Made by a program: the position numbers and the translations under genes. Shown in pieces: positions 1-10,700 of a stretch of 64,000 nucleotides of DNA; the first letter of the stretch is position 1; every line of letters begins with the position of its first letter. The stretch is taken from contig JAMZAV010001825.1 of NCBI GenBank assembly GCA_024449915.1, positions 1 to 64,000 on the forward strand. Reading direction: 5' to 3'. The notes below the pieces were generated by a model. That model made no database searches. It was not told the DNA's origin and saw only the letters and a list, made by a program, of their open reading frames with translations. This DNA comes from Sweltsa coloradensis. Lineage: Eukaryota; Arthropoda; Insecta; Plecoptera; Chloroperlidae.

Positions 1-199
1 AAAATCATGAACTATTTATTATAAAAATGTAACAGGTCCATTAATTATTTAAGTTGCCTACAATAAAAAGCATAGGTAGGCCTAGTACTGTACCGGTAAA
101 CTAGATTAGGTGTAGGACTACAACATGGATCTTCATTGATATGAATGGCAATTCTAGTAAAACATACATTGGCCTACTAGTAAAAAATTGTATAAATTA

Positions 200-973
200 T
201 TGGATGAGCGTAGCGAGCGTAGCGAGCGAAGCGAAGATTCCATTTCACTACACTGGAGAAAAAAATCCGGATTTTTTTTTTCTTCTTTTTTTTCTTTTGT
301 ATTTTTTTGTCTGTTTGTTAACACGATTCCGGCTAAACCGATACTCCGATTGCGATGAAATTCAATGGAGGTCTTCGAAATCTCTGAACTTAGAACTGCC
401 ACGTTTTTGAGCACAATCGGAAAATTTTTCTTATAAAAAACGCAATTTTACGATTTTTTTTCGATTTTTTAAAAATTTCTTCTGACTTATAACACCTACC
501 GCTTTATCCGATTGTAATGATTTTTTCACAGAACCTTAATTTTATGAATTTAGATATTCGTGTGAAATTTGAGCGTAATCGAAAAATTATTTTCTCATGA
601 AAATCGAAATTTTACGTTTTTTTTCTTTTTTAAAACAATTCTTTGACTTATAACACCTACATGCTTTATCCTATTGTAATGATTTTTTCACAGAACCTTA
701 ATGTCATCAATTCATATACTCGTGTTAAATTTGAGCGCAATCGAATAAATATTTCTTATGAAAATTGCAATTTTAACGATTTTTTTTATTTTTTAAAATT
801 ACGATTTTAAAAAAATTAAGTAAATTTTTTATTTTATTTTATTTAATTTAAAAAAATCTTCGACTAAGCAATAATTTTTTCACAGAACAACAGAAAATCC
901 GCGTTACACATGGCAGCTCAATGCACCAATTACGCTCATCCAACAACGCGGCGGGACTTAAGCGTTTTCCTAG
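200..973 (+). mobile_element. Helitron-like non-autonomous element (HINE type), copy a
   Basis: Begins TTGGATGAGCG after a host A and ends CTAG before a host T. The complement of the 5' end (CGCTCATCCAAC) lies next to the 3' end, followed by a hairpin with stem AACGC/GCGTT. This asymmetric inverted repeat plus 3' hairpin is the known architecture of Helentron-derived elements such as DINE-1. The interior has poly-T tracts near the 5' end and about three diverged repeats of roughly 110-120 bp (ATGCTTTATCC... CACAGAACC... GAGCGCAATCG). It has no coding capacity. Confidence 0.7.
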
Positions 974-1268
974 TAATAAAAGTCCAGCATAGGCCTGGAG
1001 GCCCATTCAAAACAAATTATTGAAACATGTTTGACATGGATTTCTACAAGCTGATATGTTTGGCCAACCTATCAATGAGACTTGAGAATGAGAAAGTTTT
1101 TATAGCTTGGTTATTATATTATATACATAGGGTATGGGCCTAAATCATAACTTTTAAAAAATTAAAAAATGCTGCAAATTATATAATTTTTTTAATATGA
1201 GACTCCTTTCAAAGAGATACCAAGCCGAAGCTTTATCACTTTCAATGAGATGATAAAATATAAATAAA

Positions 1269-1537
1269 ATAGTTTTTCTCATTGGCACACGACACAAGTA
1301 AAGAATAGAATACTTCCCCAAAGGGAAAATTATGTCCACAATTTTACGGAAGTGCGGCGAAGTGTAGGTAGCCAGGCCAGGCCTAGGCCTACCTGAAAAT
1401 ACTTTTTGGAGAATTGTCTTCAAAACGTTTTTTCTAATTGGCTCATGACACGAGTAAAGAAGAAACCCTACTTCCCCACAAGGAAAATTAGTTCAAAATT
1501 TTTCCGGAAGTGCAACGAAGTGTAGGCCTACCTGCAC
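1269..1537. repeat. Diverged tandem duplication, two units of about 110 bp
   Basis: Two direct copies lie at about 1269-1380 and 1426-1537. Both contain a TTGGC-CA-GACAC-AGTAAAGAA stretch, then CTTCCCCA-AGG-AAAATTA, then CGGAAGTGC--CGAAGTGTAGG. The copies are roughly 75-80% alike by eye. No coding potential was seen here, and the 290 bases before it hold nothing recognisable. Confidence 0.6.
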
Positions 1538-1807
1538 CGCAGTAGGGCCTATCAACTCCCAACCCAGCAAACCGGCAGGGGGCAACCGGCAACCTATTCC
1601 AAATGGCTGAGAAGTTAGAGGCAATTTTGCTTGGAAAAGCCTTTGTTACCTACACTTAGGTATAGTGACCGTAATAATTTGATGACCACAGACAAACCAC
1701 AAATGATACAATTTCTAGTTCCGAAACCCACTAGGTAGTAAAAATCTTTGTCGTTCGATCTTTCATGTTCACTGGTGGCCGATTGTCCTACACTGAAGGC
1801 TGGTTGG

Positions 1808-1978
1808 TCATGCACAGATGGCTGAACATTTGTATTGCACAGGTGGCTGGCTGTCTACACTGGTGGCTGGTTGTCTTGCACTGGAGGCTGGGTTGTCTTG
1901 CACTGATGGCTGGTTGTCTGCACTAGGCTGGTTGTCTTGCACAGGTGGAACTGGAGTGGAGGCTTGTTGTTTGTGTTC
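1808..1978 (-). CDS. Candidate Pro/Gln-rich exon on a 24-bp minisatellite
   Basis: On the minus strand a good 3' splice site (CTTGTCCACAG) precedes an open frame starting EHKQQAST. It then runs through repeats of the type QDNQPS/ADNQPS and ends at a TGA at 1808. The repeat behind it has a unit of about 24 bp (plus strand GGCTGGTTGTCTTGCACT-like) and continues to about 1760 in another reading frame (VHDQPAFSVGQSATSEHE), so the frame appears shifted by one base. It could be a 3' exon of the PXK gene (phase 0 would fit its last known exon), part of the decayed THAP gene at 3.5 kb, or a chance open frame in a minisatellite. No function can be assigned. Confidence 0.3.
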   Translation of the reverse strand, partial: EHKQQASTPVPPVQDNQPSADNQPSVQDNPASSARQPATSVDSQPPVQYKCSAICA

Positions 1979-3460
1979 CTGTGGACAAGAAAGGAATGAT
2001 GTGTCCTAAATCTTAACAAGAATAAATACTAAATAGTCCAAATCCATGGCTACAACTAGGCCTAAGGCTTATCCGTAGCCGTAGGCCTAGGTCAATTTAT
2101 GGTTAATTATGTGATTGTGCCTAAACTTGCCGCATACGACATCCCGTGCTTCAACATATGGAAGGACTTGTCCACTGAAAATCAGTTAAATAACTGAGTG
2201 GGTACAAATTTATTTATTTAATTATTTATAAATGCAAAGTTGTAGAGGGTCCAGGTTAGAGTATTGCGGTATTGCGCAAGAGTGCGGGAGCTTATATTTG
2301 GTAGGCATAGATAGGCCTAGGCCTACATACTTTAATTTGGACATGTTCGTTCGGTTTGGTTCAAACTAAATTTTACCAAATCGCCTAGTGCTGCTTGGCA
2401 CAATAACCAAATTAATTATACGGAGTAGAGAACTGTAGGCCTTTTGGATCCAGGGTTTGTTAGGGTAGGGCTTAAGATAGCAAAAAAAACACATGTACTT
2501 CATGTAGGCCTACATCCCACATGCAATTTGCCATACAAAATACCCTGCGGCTATTTAACAGTTAGCTACAGAAAATTTACATGATCAATTTTAGCTGTAA
2601 ACTAGGGCTAGGCCTGTGACGGTAAATTTACGCCTGCTATTTTAACCGTAGCTACGGGAACGGGGTAAAGTTGCCCTAAGAGAAGGGACAATTATGTTGT
2701 GTTCTATTTTTACAGTATAGGCTTGACTAATTGACTAGGGAGGCCCTAGACCTACAGAATTGATTTACACAGGGGCTTAGGCCCTAGATAGGCCCCAAAT
2801 ACTAGCCGCCTAGAAATGTCACCGGTCCTTGACCAACTGCAGGAGTGAGAGACAACAACAACAACAACAACAAGATAGATTGACGACTGCTAATTTAGCC
2901 GGAGCTACGGAGTTTGTTTTGTAGGCCTAGGCCTACGTTCAATTAACCTATATTGAAGGCCAGTGCTAGGTACCGGTACCGTTAGCCTCAGAGGCTAGGC
3001 CTAACTACTCTGCTAGAGCCTAGCTAGCCCTATGTTTAATTGGGGTTGTTTTGTTTGTAGCCTACCTAAAACCCTTTATGACCAGGTCTTTGTGTAATCA
3101 CTTGGCCAGGTCCTAGGCCTATGGAGAAGGGATCACACAAAGCCTAGGGTTAGGCCAAGGCCTAGCCTCCTAGGCCCTATCCCTTGGTTTAGTGAAGTAC
3201 TCATTATGAATTTGCCATGCAATAAATATAGGCCTAAGCCTAGGCGGCTAGTATTTGGGGCCTAAGCCTAGATCTAGGGCCTAAGCCCCTACTAGCCTGC
3301 CAAAGTGGGCCTAGGCCTCTCCTCTAGCCTGCCAAAGGATATGCCCACCTAGGCCTAATTAAATATGTTAACTTTAAACTCTTGCTGAAGGCCAAGAGTC
3401 CATACCAATCTAAATACAGAACATAAAAATATAATTGCAATTCGCTAGGTTTAGCTACAT
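1979..3460. other. Intergenic DNA rich in TAGGCCTA palindromes
   Basis: No gene is seen. The stretch is packed with variants of TAGGCCTAGGCCT, especially around 2040-2100, 2310-2330, 2920-3010 and 3110-3350. A short (CAA)n run lies near 2851-2871. Confidence 0.6.
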
Positions 3461-3462
3461 AC

Positions 3463-3614
3463 CTCCCTCAATCTGAGCTGTCAGTGCTGTCCATCACGCC
3501 TGCAATTTTAGACCCATTTAGCTCTTCTTCTCGGAAAAGAAGGAAATCTAAATAGTCTACACCTTCCCTGGAGCTTTCCGAACAATTTGGTGCTACACAC
3601 CCCGTCATTTGAAT
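3463..3614 (-). pseudogene. Broken THAP-domain start (C2CH zinc finger N-terminus)
   Basis: The minus strand opens at an ATG at 3614 with MTGCVAPNCSESSREG, the usual beginning of a THAP zinc finger (Met, then C-x4-C). After one base of shift the next frame reads RLFRFPSFPRRRAKWV and then NCRRDGQH. This matches the conserved THAP order of a basic FP-x-FP segment followed by the invariant Trp. The two parts are in different frames, and the second frame meets a TAA just after the Trp-Val and a TGA nine codons later. THAP domains bind DNA and occur in P-element transposases and in host regulators derived from them. This copy is either a decayed gene or transposase, or an active exon carrying assembly indels. 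The rest of the finger (C-x2-H, AVPTIF box) was not found. Confidence 0.5.
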
Positions 3615-4240
3615 GAGAGAATTTGCTCAAATATAATAAAAACACAACACCAAATACAACGCAGAGTAGTGGGCGCCATGACGAAACTAGGTGGTTTGTG
3701 ATCCAAGATGGCTTCTAATTTCGCGTCTGGATGACCTTACTTTAACGGCTTCGTAAGACCTCCGCTAGCCTAGGAGTAGATACAGGGGACCTTGGGTTAC
3801 AACGGGTAAAAATTCAAATATCCAACGCCTTGCTGACTACCGCACGTAACCGGATGACTCCTACATACGTTGGCTGTAAAGTGGGTGGTCATGTTTTCCG
3901 GTCTAGCTAAGTTAGATCGTTGGATGCTGTCAATAATTGTATCTTTGCTCTGTGACTCTGTATGTGAAACATGTAATGTGGCTGGCTATACAATAAATAA
4001 CTGAATACGCAACGGATAAGGTAATTCATTGTAATTAGTGAACACTCAAGAACATCAACACAGAGGTGGAATTCCTTACCAACTAGCTTGAAAACTGAAA
4101 ACTCTCCAATTAAGTTCAAATACATGCTAAAAAATATTATTTGTGAATTTAAAACGTTCTTTTAGGAAACCCGATGCAATAAGATAGCACACTTTTATTG
4201 GTTTAATTTAATTGGGCCATCAATTCCAACTCGCAACCTT
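3615..4240. other. No gene seen; AAGATGGC motif near 3708
   Basis: Holds an AAGATGGC motif at about 3708 on the plus strand, of the kind found at YY1-type initiators, just upstream (minus strand) of the broken THAP start. It may be the remains of a promoter. Nothing else was recognised. Confidence 0.25.
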
Positions 4241-4571
4241 CTCATGGTTTGGCCCGTGAGTTGGGAGTTTCACTCCCTAAAACTAATGGCGAGCTCTGGT
4301 CGCCGTCGGGGCACTTTCCCCTTCCCTTTGACTACCTCCCCGACGGCGACGACAATAACACGGACGGATGATGACACAGACGGAGATGACCACGACGTGG
4401 GGGATTCCCCGCTCTCCCCATACGCTTGTGGCTGGTTCTGACCAGCACAGGCCTGTCCACCCCTTGTCTCCCCGCGTCATCCCTTACGTCCCTGGTCCCT
4501 CCCTTCATCTCGATAAGCCAAGTTGCATAAATATGAGACGTTAAGCAATTATCCAATCAATCAATCAATCA
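4240..4571 (+). repeat. SINE-like repeat ending in (ATCA)n
   Basis: The unit ends with AAGCCAAGTTGCATAAATAT followed by GAGACGTTAAGCAAT and ATCCAATCAATCAATC. The same terminal sequence recurs at 11277-11320 and, as its complement, at the starts of the repeats at 6256 and 17121 and near 25004-25035. This shows a dispersed family. No tRNA boxes were identified in it. Confidence 0.55.
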
Positions 4572-4575
4572 GTAT

Positions 4576-5263
4576 TGTAATTTGTAACCTTATGATCAGA
4601 CGTATGTGTACAAAGAAAAAATGTATATAAAATCATATTACTAACTTGGCAATAGATTTATATTAGATATAGATTAGTATTCGCGTTTATTGGATGAATT
4701 GTTAAAATTGTATGTTCTCTTTGAAATATTTAATACTAAGTAAGAAATAATTATTGTTATATTCAATTTAAATAGAATCTTAATTTTATATATAGGGCAT
4801 CAAGTAGGAGTGTATCATAACATGTAACTTTATTAAAATGTATTGTATACTACTAACTACTTTCAAGAAACCCTAATAAATAAATAAATAAATAAATAAA
4901 TAAATGTTAAACCAATAATTTTGATATCACATGAAAGTTTTTTCGACATTGACATTTAGGAAAAAAATAGCAATAAAATGTCTTTCAATTGATAATTTTC
5001 AGACTTTGAGATTTTTAGATTTGTTTTTAAATTTAGAAAACTAAAAATCAAAATTAAATGGTTATTTTAAAATGATTGCATTATTTAAATGTTGCACTAC
5101 GATGTCAAATCGAAAGTCAATTTTTGCTTTGACATTGATGTCGTATCGAATAATCGATGTACGTTTACCTGTTTTAGTATAAATATTTTAATACCTAATT
5201 TAGTATTTAAATATCATTATCTGTTATATAGCTTCAATCCTCGTTCAAAATAGCATATCTTAC
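4576..5263. other. AT-rich DNA downstream of PXK exon, no gene seen
   Basis: No coding segment was found that continues the PXK protein. A (TAAA)n run at about 4876-4903 could be the 3' tail of an old retroelement on the plus strand. If the last PXK exon is read through its 5' splice site, the frame ends ten codons later at 5234 and this stretch would be 3' untranslated. Confidence 0.4.
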
Positions 5264-5487
5264 CATCTTTTGTTCTTCCCGAAGTCGGTTCTCAGTCTTC
5301 TGTCTTGCGACTTTCAAGACTTCTTTAATGTGGGTTGAGAACTTGAGATGGGGTCGGTCAAACTGAGAGAGGAAATTAGAAGTTGCTCGGTTGAAACTGC
5401 TGAAGAACGGATGTGACATAAGCTCTGTAAGGGTCGGTAGACTTGATTTGCATGCTGTTGACGATAAAATGGACTCCAAGACAGGCC
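5264..5487 (-). CDS. PXK: PXK exon: kinase-like C-lobe and following helix
   Basis: Acceptor TTGGTTACAG and donor AGATG/GTAAGA; 224 nt. It encodes (R)PVLESILSSTACKS... through the basic/acidic helix ARQKTENRLREEQKM. This is the last PXK exon recognised. The vertebrate protein goes on with a Lys/Arg-rich segment and a proline-rich WH2-type tail. Here the protein either has further unseen exons or ends through read-through (VRYAILNED then stop at 5234). Confidence 0.85.
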
Positions 5488-7721
5488 CTGTAACCAAACA
5501 AACTGGTATAATGGTTGTTTGTGTTGAATGTAGCCTACTGTACTACCCTCTCTGTTCTATCCCAACCTGTAACATATTCACGATTTCAAGGTCTTGGTTA
5601 GTTTTCTGTAGTTCACATTGATCTTAACTACTGTAGGCTAGATTAGCAGTCAGTGGTCCACTTTCGTGACAATTAGAAGCCATCTTGAAATCCCAGTTTG
5701 CATGTTAATTAAATGGGAGCGATTTGTAGACCGAATATTTTTAAAGATGGCCGCCAGTTTGAAAGGTGAGCATACTAGCCTTTAACATCAAATGATTACT
5801 AAATTCCCTTATGCAATAACATCTGTTTGTGCATTCTCATGCTGCACAAGCTAAAACCATATCAAACAATCCAGTAAAATACTTTATTGCTTTAAAAAAG
5901 CATAAATTAAAACGCCAAATCGCCATCTTGAACTGGATTTTCGATGCTTCAATTTGCTACGCTCGCGCCTGTGCTGAAGTATTGGACACTGCTAATCTAA
6001 CCTACAATAGGAGTTTAATATCATTGGTAGTTCACCTGCCCCTGACGGAATGAAGGGACCGGTTGGCCTATCATTGTCGAAATTAATATTGGTTGCACAG
6101 GTCATAATATTACAGATTACTACCTACTAGGAATGACATGGAGGAATTGAATGTTGCGCAATACATCGTTCCATGAAGCGCGGGGGATAGGAGATGAAAT
6201 CACGGGCTCCGCGGAATAGACAGCCGAAATAATGGCACAAACAATTTAAATAACATTTTCTTGGGATTGGATTGAATATTGCTTAACGTCTCATAATAAT
6301 GCACTTTGGCTATTCGAGACGATAGTGGTGATAGATGAGGATGAAGTATGAACAGAAGGGAGGAGGGGAAACCCGGTACCGGCACGTAGCCTACTTTCGA
6401 AAAGTAGCAAGGGGACCAATGGCTTAACGTCCCATCCGAAAGGCCGGCGTAACCTTGACAGTCATATAGGTTCCTCCACTAACCCGGACTGCCGAACAGA
6501 CGTTGAGGAGAACAAAGCCGTTACACTAGCTCTCGAAACCTCCATCTGCTCTAACCAGCGGTATACGCGAGTTTCAGGGCAGAGCTGTCACCCACTCTAC
6601 CCCTGACCACGCCCGAGTTTGCTTAACTTCGGTGTTCTAGTGGGATCCGGTTAAACTACCTCGGCTAAATCGCTGGATATTTTCTTGGGAATCGATTCTA
6701 AGGTCACAATGATCGATTCCAATTTTTTTTTGTATCCCTGTTCCCTACTAGTATGCCCCCCTTACCTACACAAATTGTGTACACAATGGTATAGTACCTA
6801 AAGAATACAGTTTGTAGGTGGCAATAAATAATCTTTTTGTCTCAAATATAGGCCAACATATAGGCCGCTCGCAGTTGTGGGCCCTGCGGGCGCCTAGTTA
6901 CGCCACTGGGTACACGGATCTCTGGAAGAGGCACATTGAAGAGGCCGGCATGAAGATAAGCGTGATCAAGAGCAAGGTTGTGACTATGCCAGGAGAAGAA
7001 GATGTAAGGAACTATCATGCAGAGATCAAGATTAGAAGAAACCCTGGAGGTGGTGGAGAGTTTTGGCTACCTAGGAAGTGAAATAATGGCAAGCGGGAAG
7101 ATAAAAAAGGAAATTACCAACAGAATTCAAAAGGCCAGTAACTTCTACCAGTGCGTAAAAGGCCTGGTGTGGAATAGGGAAATAGTACCCATACAGTGCA
7201 AGATGACTTTATGCAAGACCTACTTCATACAGATTCTTACATATGCGGCAGAAACCTGGACTATGGGTGACAGAGAAGAAAGCCAAATACAGGCGGCAGA
7301 GATGAGATTCCTGAGGAGCACAGTGGGCAGGACAAGAAGAGATAGAATTAGAAATACGAACATCAGACAGATGCTTGGGGTGGAGAAGTTAGGTGACAGG
7401 ATGGAAAGAACACAGCTGAGATGGTTTGGGCATATGAAACGAATGACGGAAGAGAGGATGCCCAGGAGAATGTATGAGAAAAGGATCGAAGGAAGAAGAA
7501 GACCGGGAGACCAAGGAAGAGATGGAAGGAGACTATAGCAATTAGCAAGAGACCTACATACTCGAGGAGAGAGCTGGGAGCATGTAGCAGATACACGATT
7601 GTGGGAGCTTGGGAGGATAGAGAGCAGTGGAAGAATTTGGTTGCGAAACCCAAGCTGACCCTGCCAGAAGCAGGAAACGGCGATGGATAATGATGATGAT
7701 GAATGATAATAATTATGATAA

Positions 7722-7790
<69 letters not shown>

Positions 7791-10700
7791 TAAATAAATT
7801 AAATTAAATTCCCGTATTTGGGACAAGAAGGTTAGGACCAGAAAGATTAATAACCAAAGAAAATTCTGGAATTCTGAATTATTACTATTACTATTAGTGA
7901 CCACCCGTAGTCCTACTTACTTAGCAGCGATGGACACGATGCAGGTAATTTATCACAGACTGATTCGTGGAGCGGTTGTCCAAAAGCCATTTCATACAAT
8001 ACGTGCCCAAAACAATATACGTCAACAGCTTCCAGAGTCTGTATCTTCTTGTGTTGGACAAAATACGGCCGGTAATACGATGGAAGACCCAGCACTCCAT
8101 TCTCAATATCAAGCAGCTTCACACTCTGATTCTCCAGTAAAATATTTCCCGTGTGTAGATGCCCTACAGAATACAAGCACAATATTGGTACGTATTGAAT
8201 TTATAAGTTACCATGGCCAATAATTGTAGTGAAAAACATATTTTTAAAACATTTAAACTTAGGGAATGTTCTTACTATAATTAATATGTAATTAAGTTTT
8301 TAGACAAATAAATAATAAATAAGTAAATAAATAATATGTAACAATATTTATTTCTAAATAATCCAACTTCTTCTCGAATCAATGCTTTAATCACTGAACT
8401 TGTTAACAACTCTAAATGTAAACTTCTGTAAAATCTGATAGTTGAAAATAACTAGGCATCCCGCATATGGGATGCCATCATGCCACACAGATCTGTTCTG
8501 GAACCACTACTTTTCACAGAGTATAGTACACCGTAAATAATATATTTTAATGTTAGTCGTGATGAACTAAGAATATTTTTATTTATGAATCTGTATTCAC
8601 ATTATAATAGGCTACTCCCACACAATAGCTTAGGCCTTAGGTACTTAGTAGGTTACTTACCAAATGGTAGCCCTTTATCATGAAAGAATTTAAGCACTTC
8701 TAGAATTTGCAAACCATAAAGTGCAATTTCATCTGCTGGAAATGGCTTGTACTCTTTAGGATTTGCATATTTTTTCATGAATTGTAGCTTTGGTTTTGCC
8801 GATGAACAAATCAAATCCCTCAAGGTGCCCGAACTGGCAAGATTTTGAGCAACATACCCGCCCACTTCGTTGCAACTGAGGAACTCTATAGGCGCAATCA
8901 GAGGATGCTGAAAGTACAAGAAAGAGTACCTTTAGTTATAGTTTCTCAATTTAATTAATCGGGAAACACTCCCGTAGGTATAATTAATTTTATGTAAATC
9001 AATCCAGAAATTAACAAATCCGTCATTTTGCCGCGTCGCGTATTTACACTATTTTTATTGTAAATTAAGTAGGCCTAAGTACTAAACCTAACCACTGTGG
9101 GTTCCATCTTCAGGACGACGGAACTCACACCACAGTGATTCCAGTCTCACGTGGACCAAAAACGTTTTGTTATGTAGTTTTTGTGTTTGACGGCCATTTG
9201 TTTACGCTGAAATGGATATCTTACTTGTAGGTTCCCGATGCTCTTGAATATGGCTTGCAGATCATGTTCTTCTAGGTATTTGTCAGGGCCATATTCAACC
9301 CAGGAGAGAACTTTCTCTTCTCTTGGGCTGGTGTGGCAAACTATGAGGAAGTAGTGTTTCCGTATCCGCCAGCCGATCTCGGGCAACGGTTTAACTACAT
9401 CATAGTTAACTGAACTCCGCAATGCCATACATACATGTTGTAATGCCAAATCTAGAAACAAACCACTTCCTTTTATTATTCATCGAAAACCTATACTACA
9501 CATAATATTATATTACTACATAACACAGACTTTGAACAAATGAATTGGAATGTCAATACAATAGTTTGATAACAGGGATCCCAAGTTTTGAAAGTGGGAA
9601 AAGGGGGTATACGGCCAAGTTTGTCTAGTAGTTGCTGCACTACACCAGTGTGCATCTATTTAGGCCCTACTTGTTGATATTTTGTTTACTATTATTCCGA
9701 TGGCAGAAGATGAGTGTATCATATGTTTACATTATGAGACAGCAGTGGTGACATTGATAGTGGCGTTAGTCCGGTTGTGGACTCGGTGATGACAGAAAAT
9801 TCAGTGGTTGTGTGTTGAGTAAATGCAGTGGTTTGTACAACTCTTGTCTCAATATTAGGTCAATGATAAAGAAATATGCATGCAAATCAATTATTAGATA
9901 GATATATTATAATATTGGGTGCATAGAAATTTACTAGCTCTGTGGGATGTGGATAGCACATTTAAATAACAAAATATGTAGGCCTAGCCATGGCTATAGG
10001 TTACCTTACATCTGGACTAACTACTTGGCGGCCAGTAGTGGCTTTCATAATATAGGCCAAGTCTAGGCCTATATTATGAAAGTTGCCACAAACAAATAAA
10101 TCCCCCCAAAACATGTGTTTCAGTTTTATTTAAATTCCAGGTTGTGACATGAAGAGGATGGGATAGTAGCGAAATTAAAACCACGCAAAAATGCAGTTTT
10201 TTCGTGATATCTAATAACTACATAATAACTAACTCCTAAGTTCCAAAGGACGAACAGCGTCGTGGATTAAGGTACACTTTAATTAGCTACAGTTGTCATC
10301 AGCAGGTGAAAAGTTTTGTCGCCCCCAGCCCTTCAGGCTGGCTTTATGTTCTCTATGCTTTCCCACCTTCAACCCTTCTTCCATCTAACTAATAACTAAC
10401 TAATATATATTTTCTATATCAAACACCCTTTTCCAACATTCTCGGTCGGGGTGACGAGTCACCAGTTCTCGGGCTATCTTCTAGTGCTTGCTACCAGGCT
10501 CACACCCTCATCTTTCTTCCTCGTTTTCTTCCATAACCGCATTTCTAATAATTCTCTCCACTTCTTCCTGTCCTCCCAGAGTCTTTCTTCATTAACCCTA
10601 TCCCATGCAAGAAAAAATCTTTCTTCGACCTTCGCGTTCGCATTCCTCGCGTTCGCTAATGCTTAACACTATATAATGCAAGAAAAAATATTGTAATGTG

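Noticed and set aside
5742..5766. AAAGATGGCCGCCAGTTTGA with a following GTGAGC as a first exon
   Set aside because: Only six codons, inside a PXK intron. Similar motifs lie around it in both orientations, suggesting a repeat.
7363..7904. Leucine- and tyrosine-run frames on the minus strand
   Set aside because: They read through the (AAT)n tail opposite the LINE fragment.
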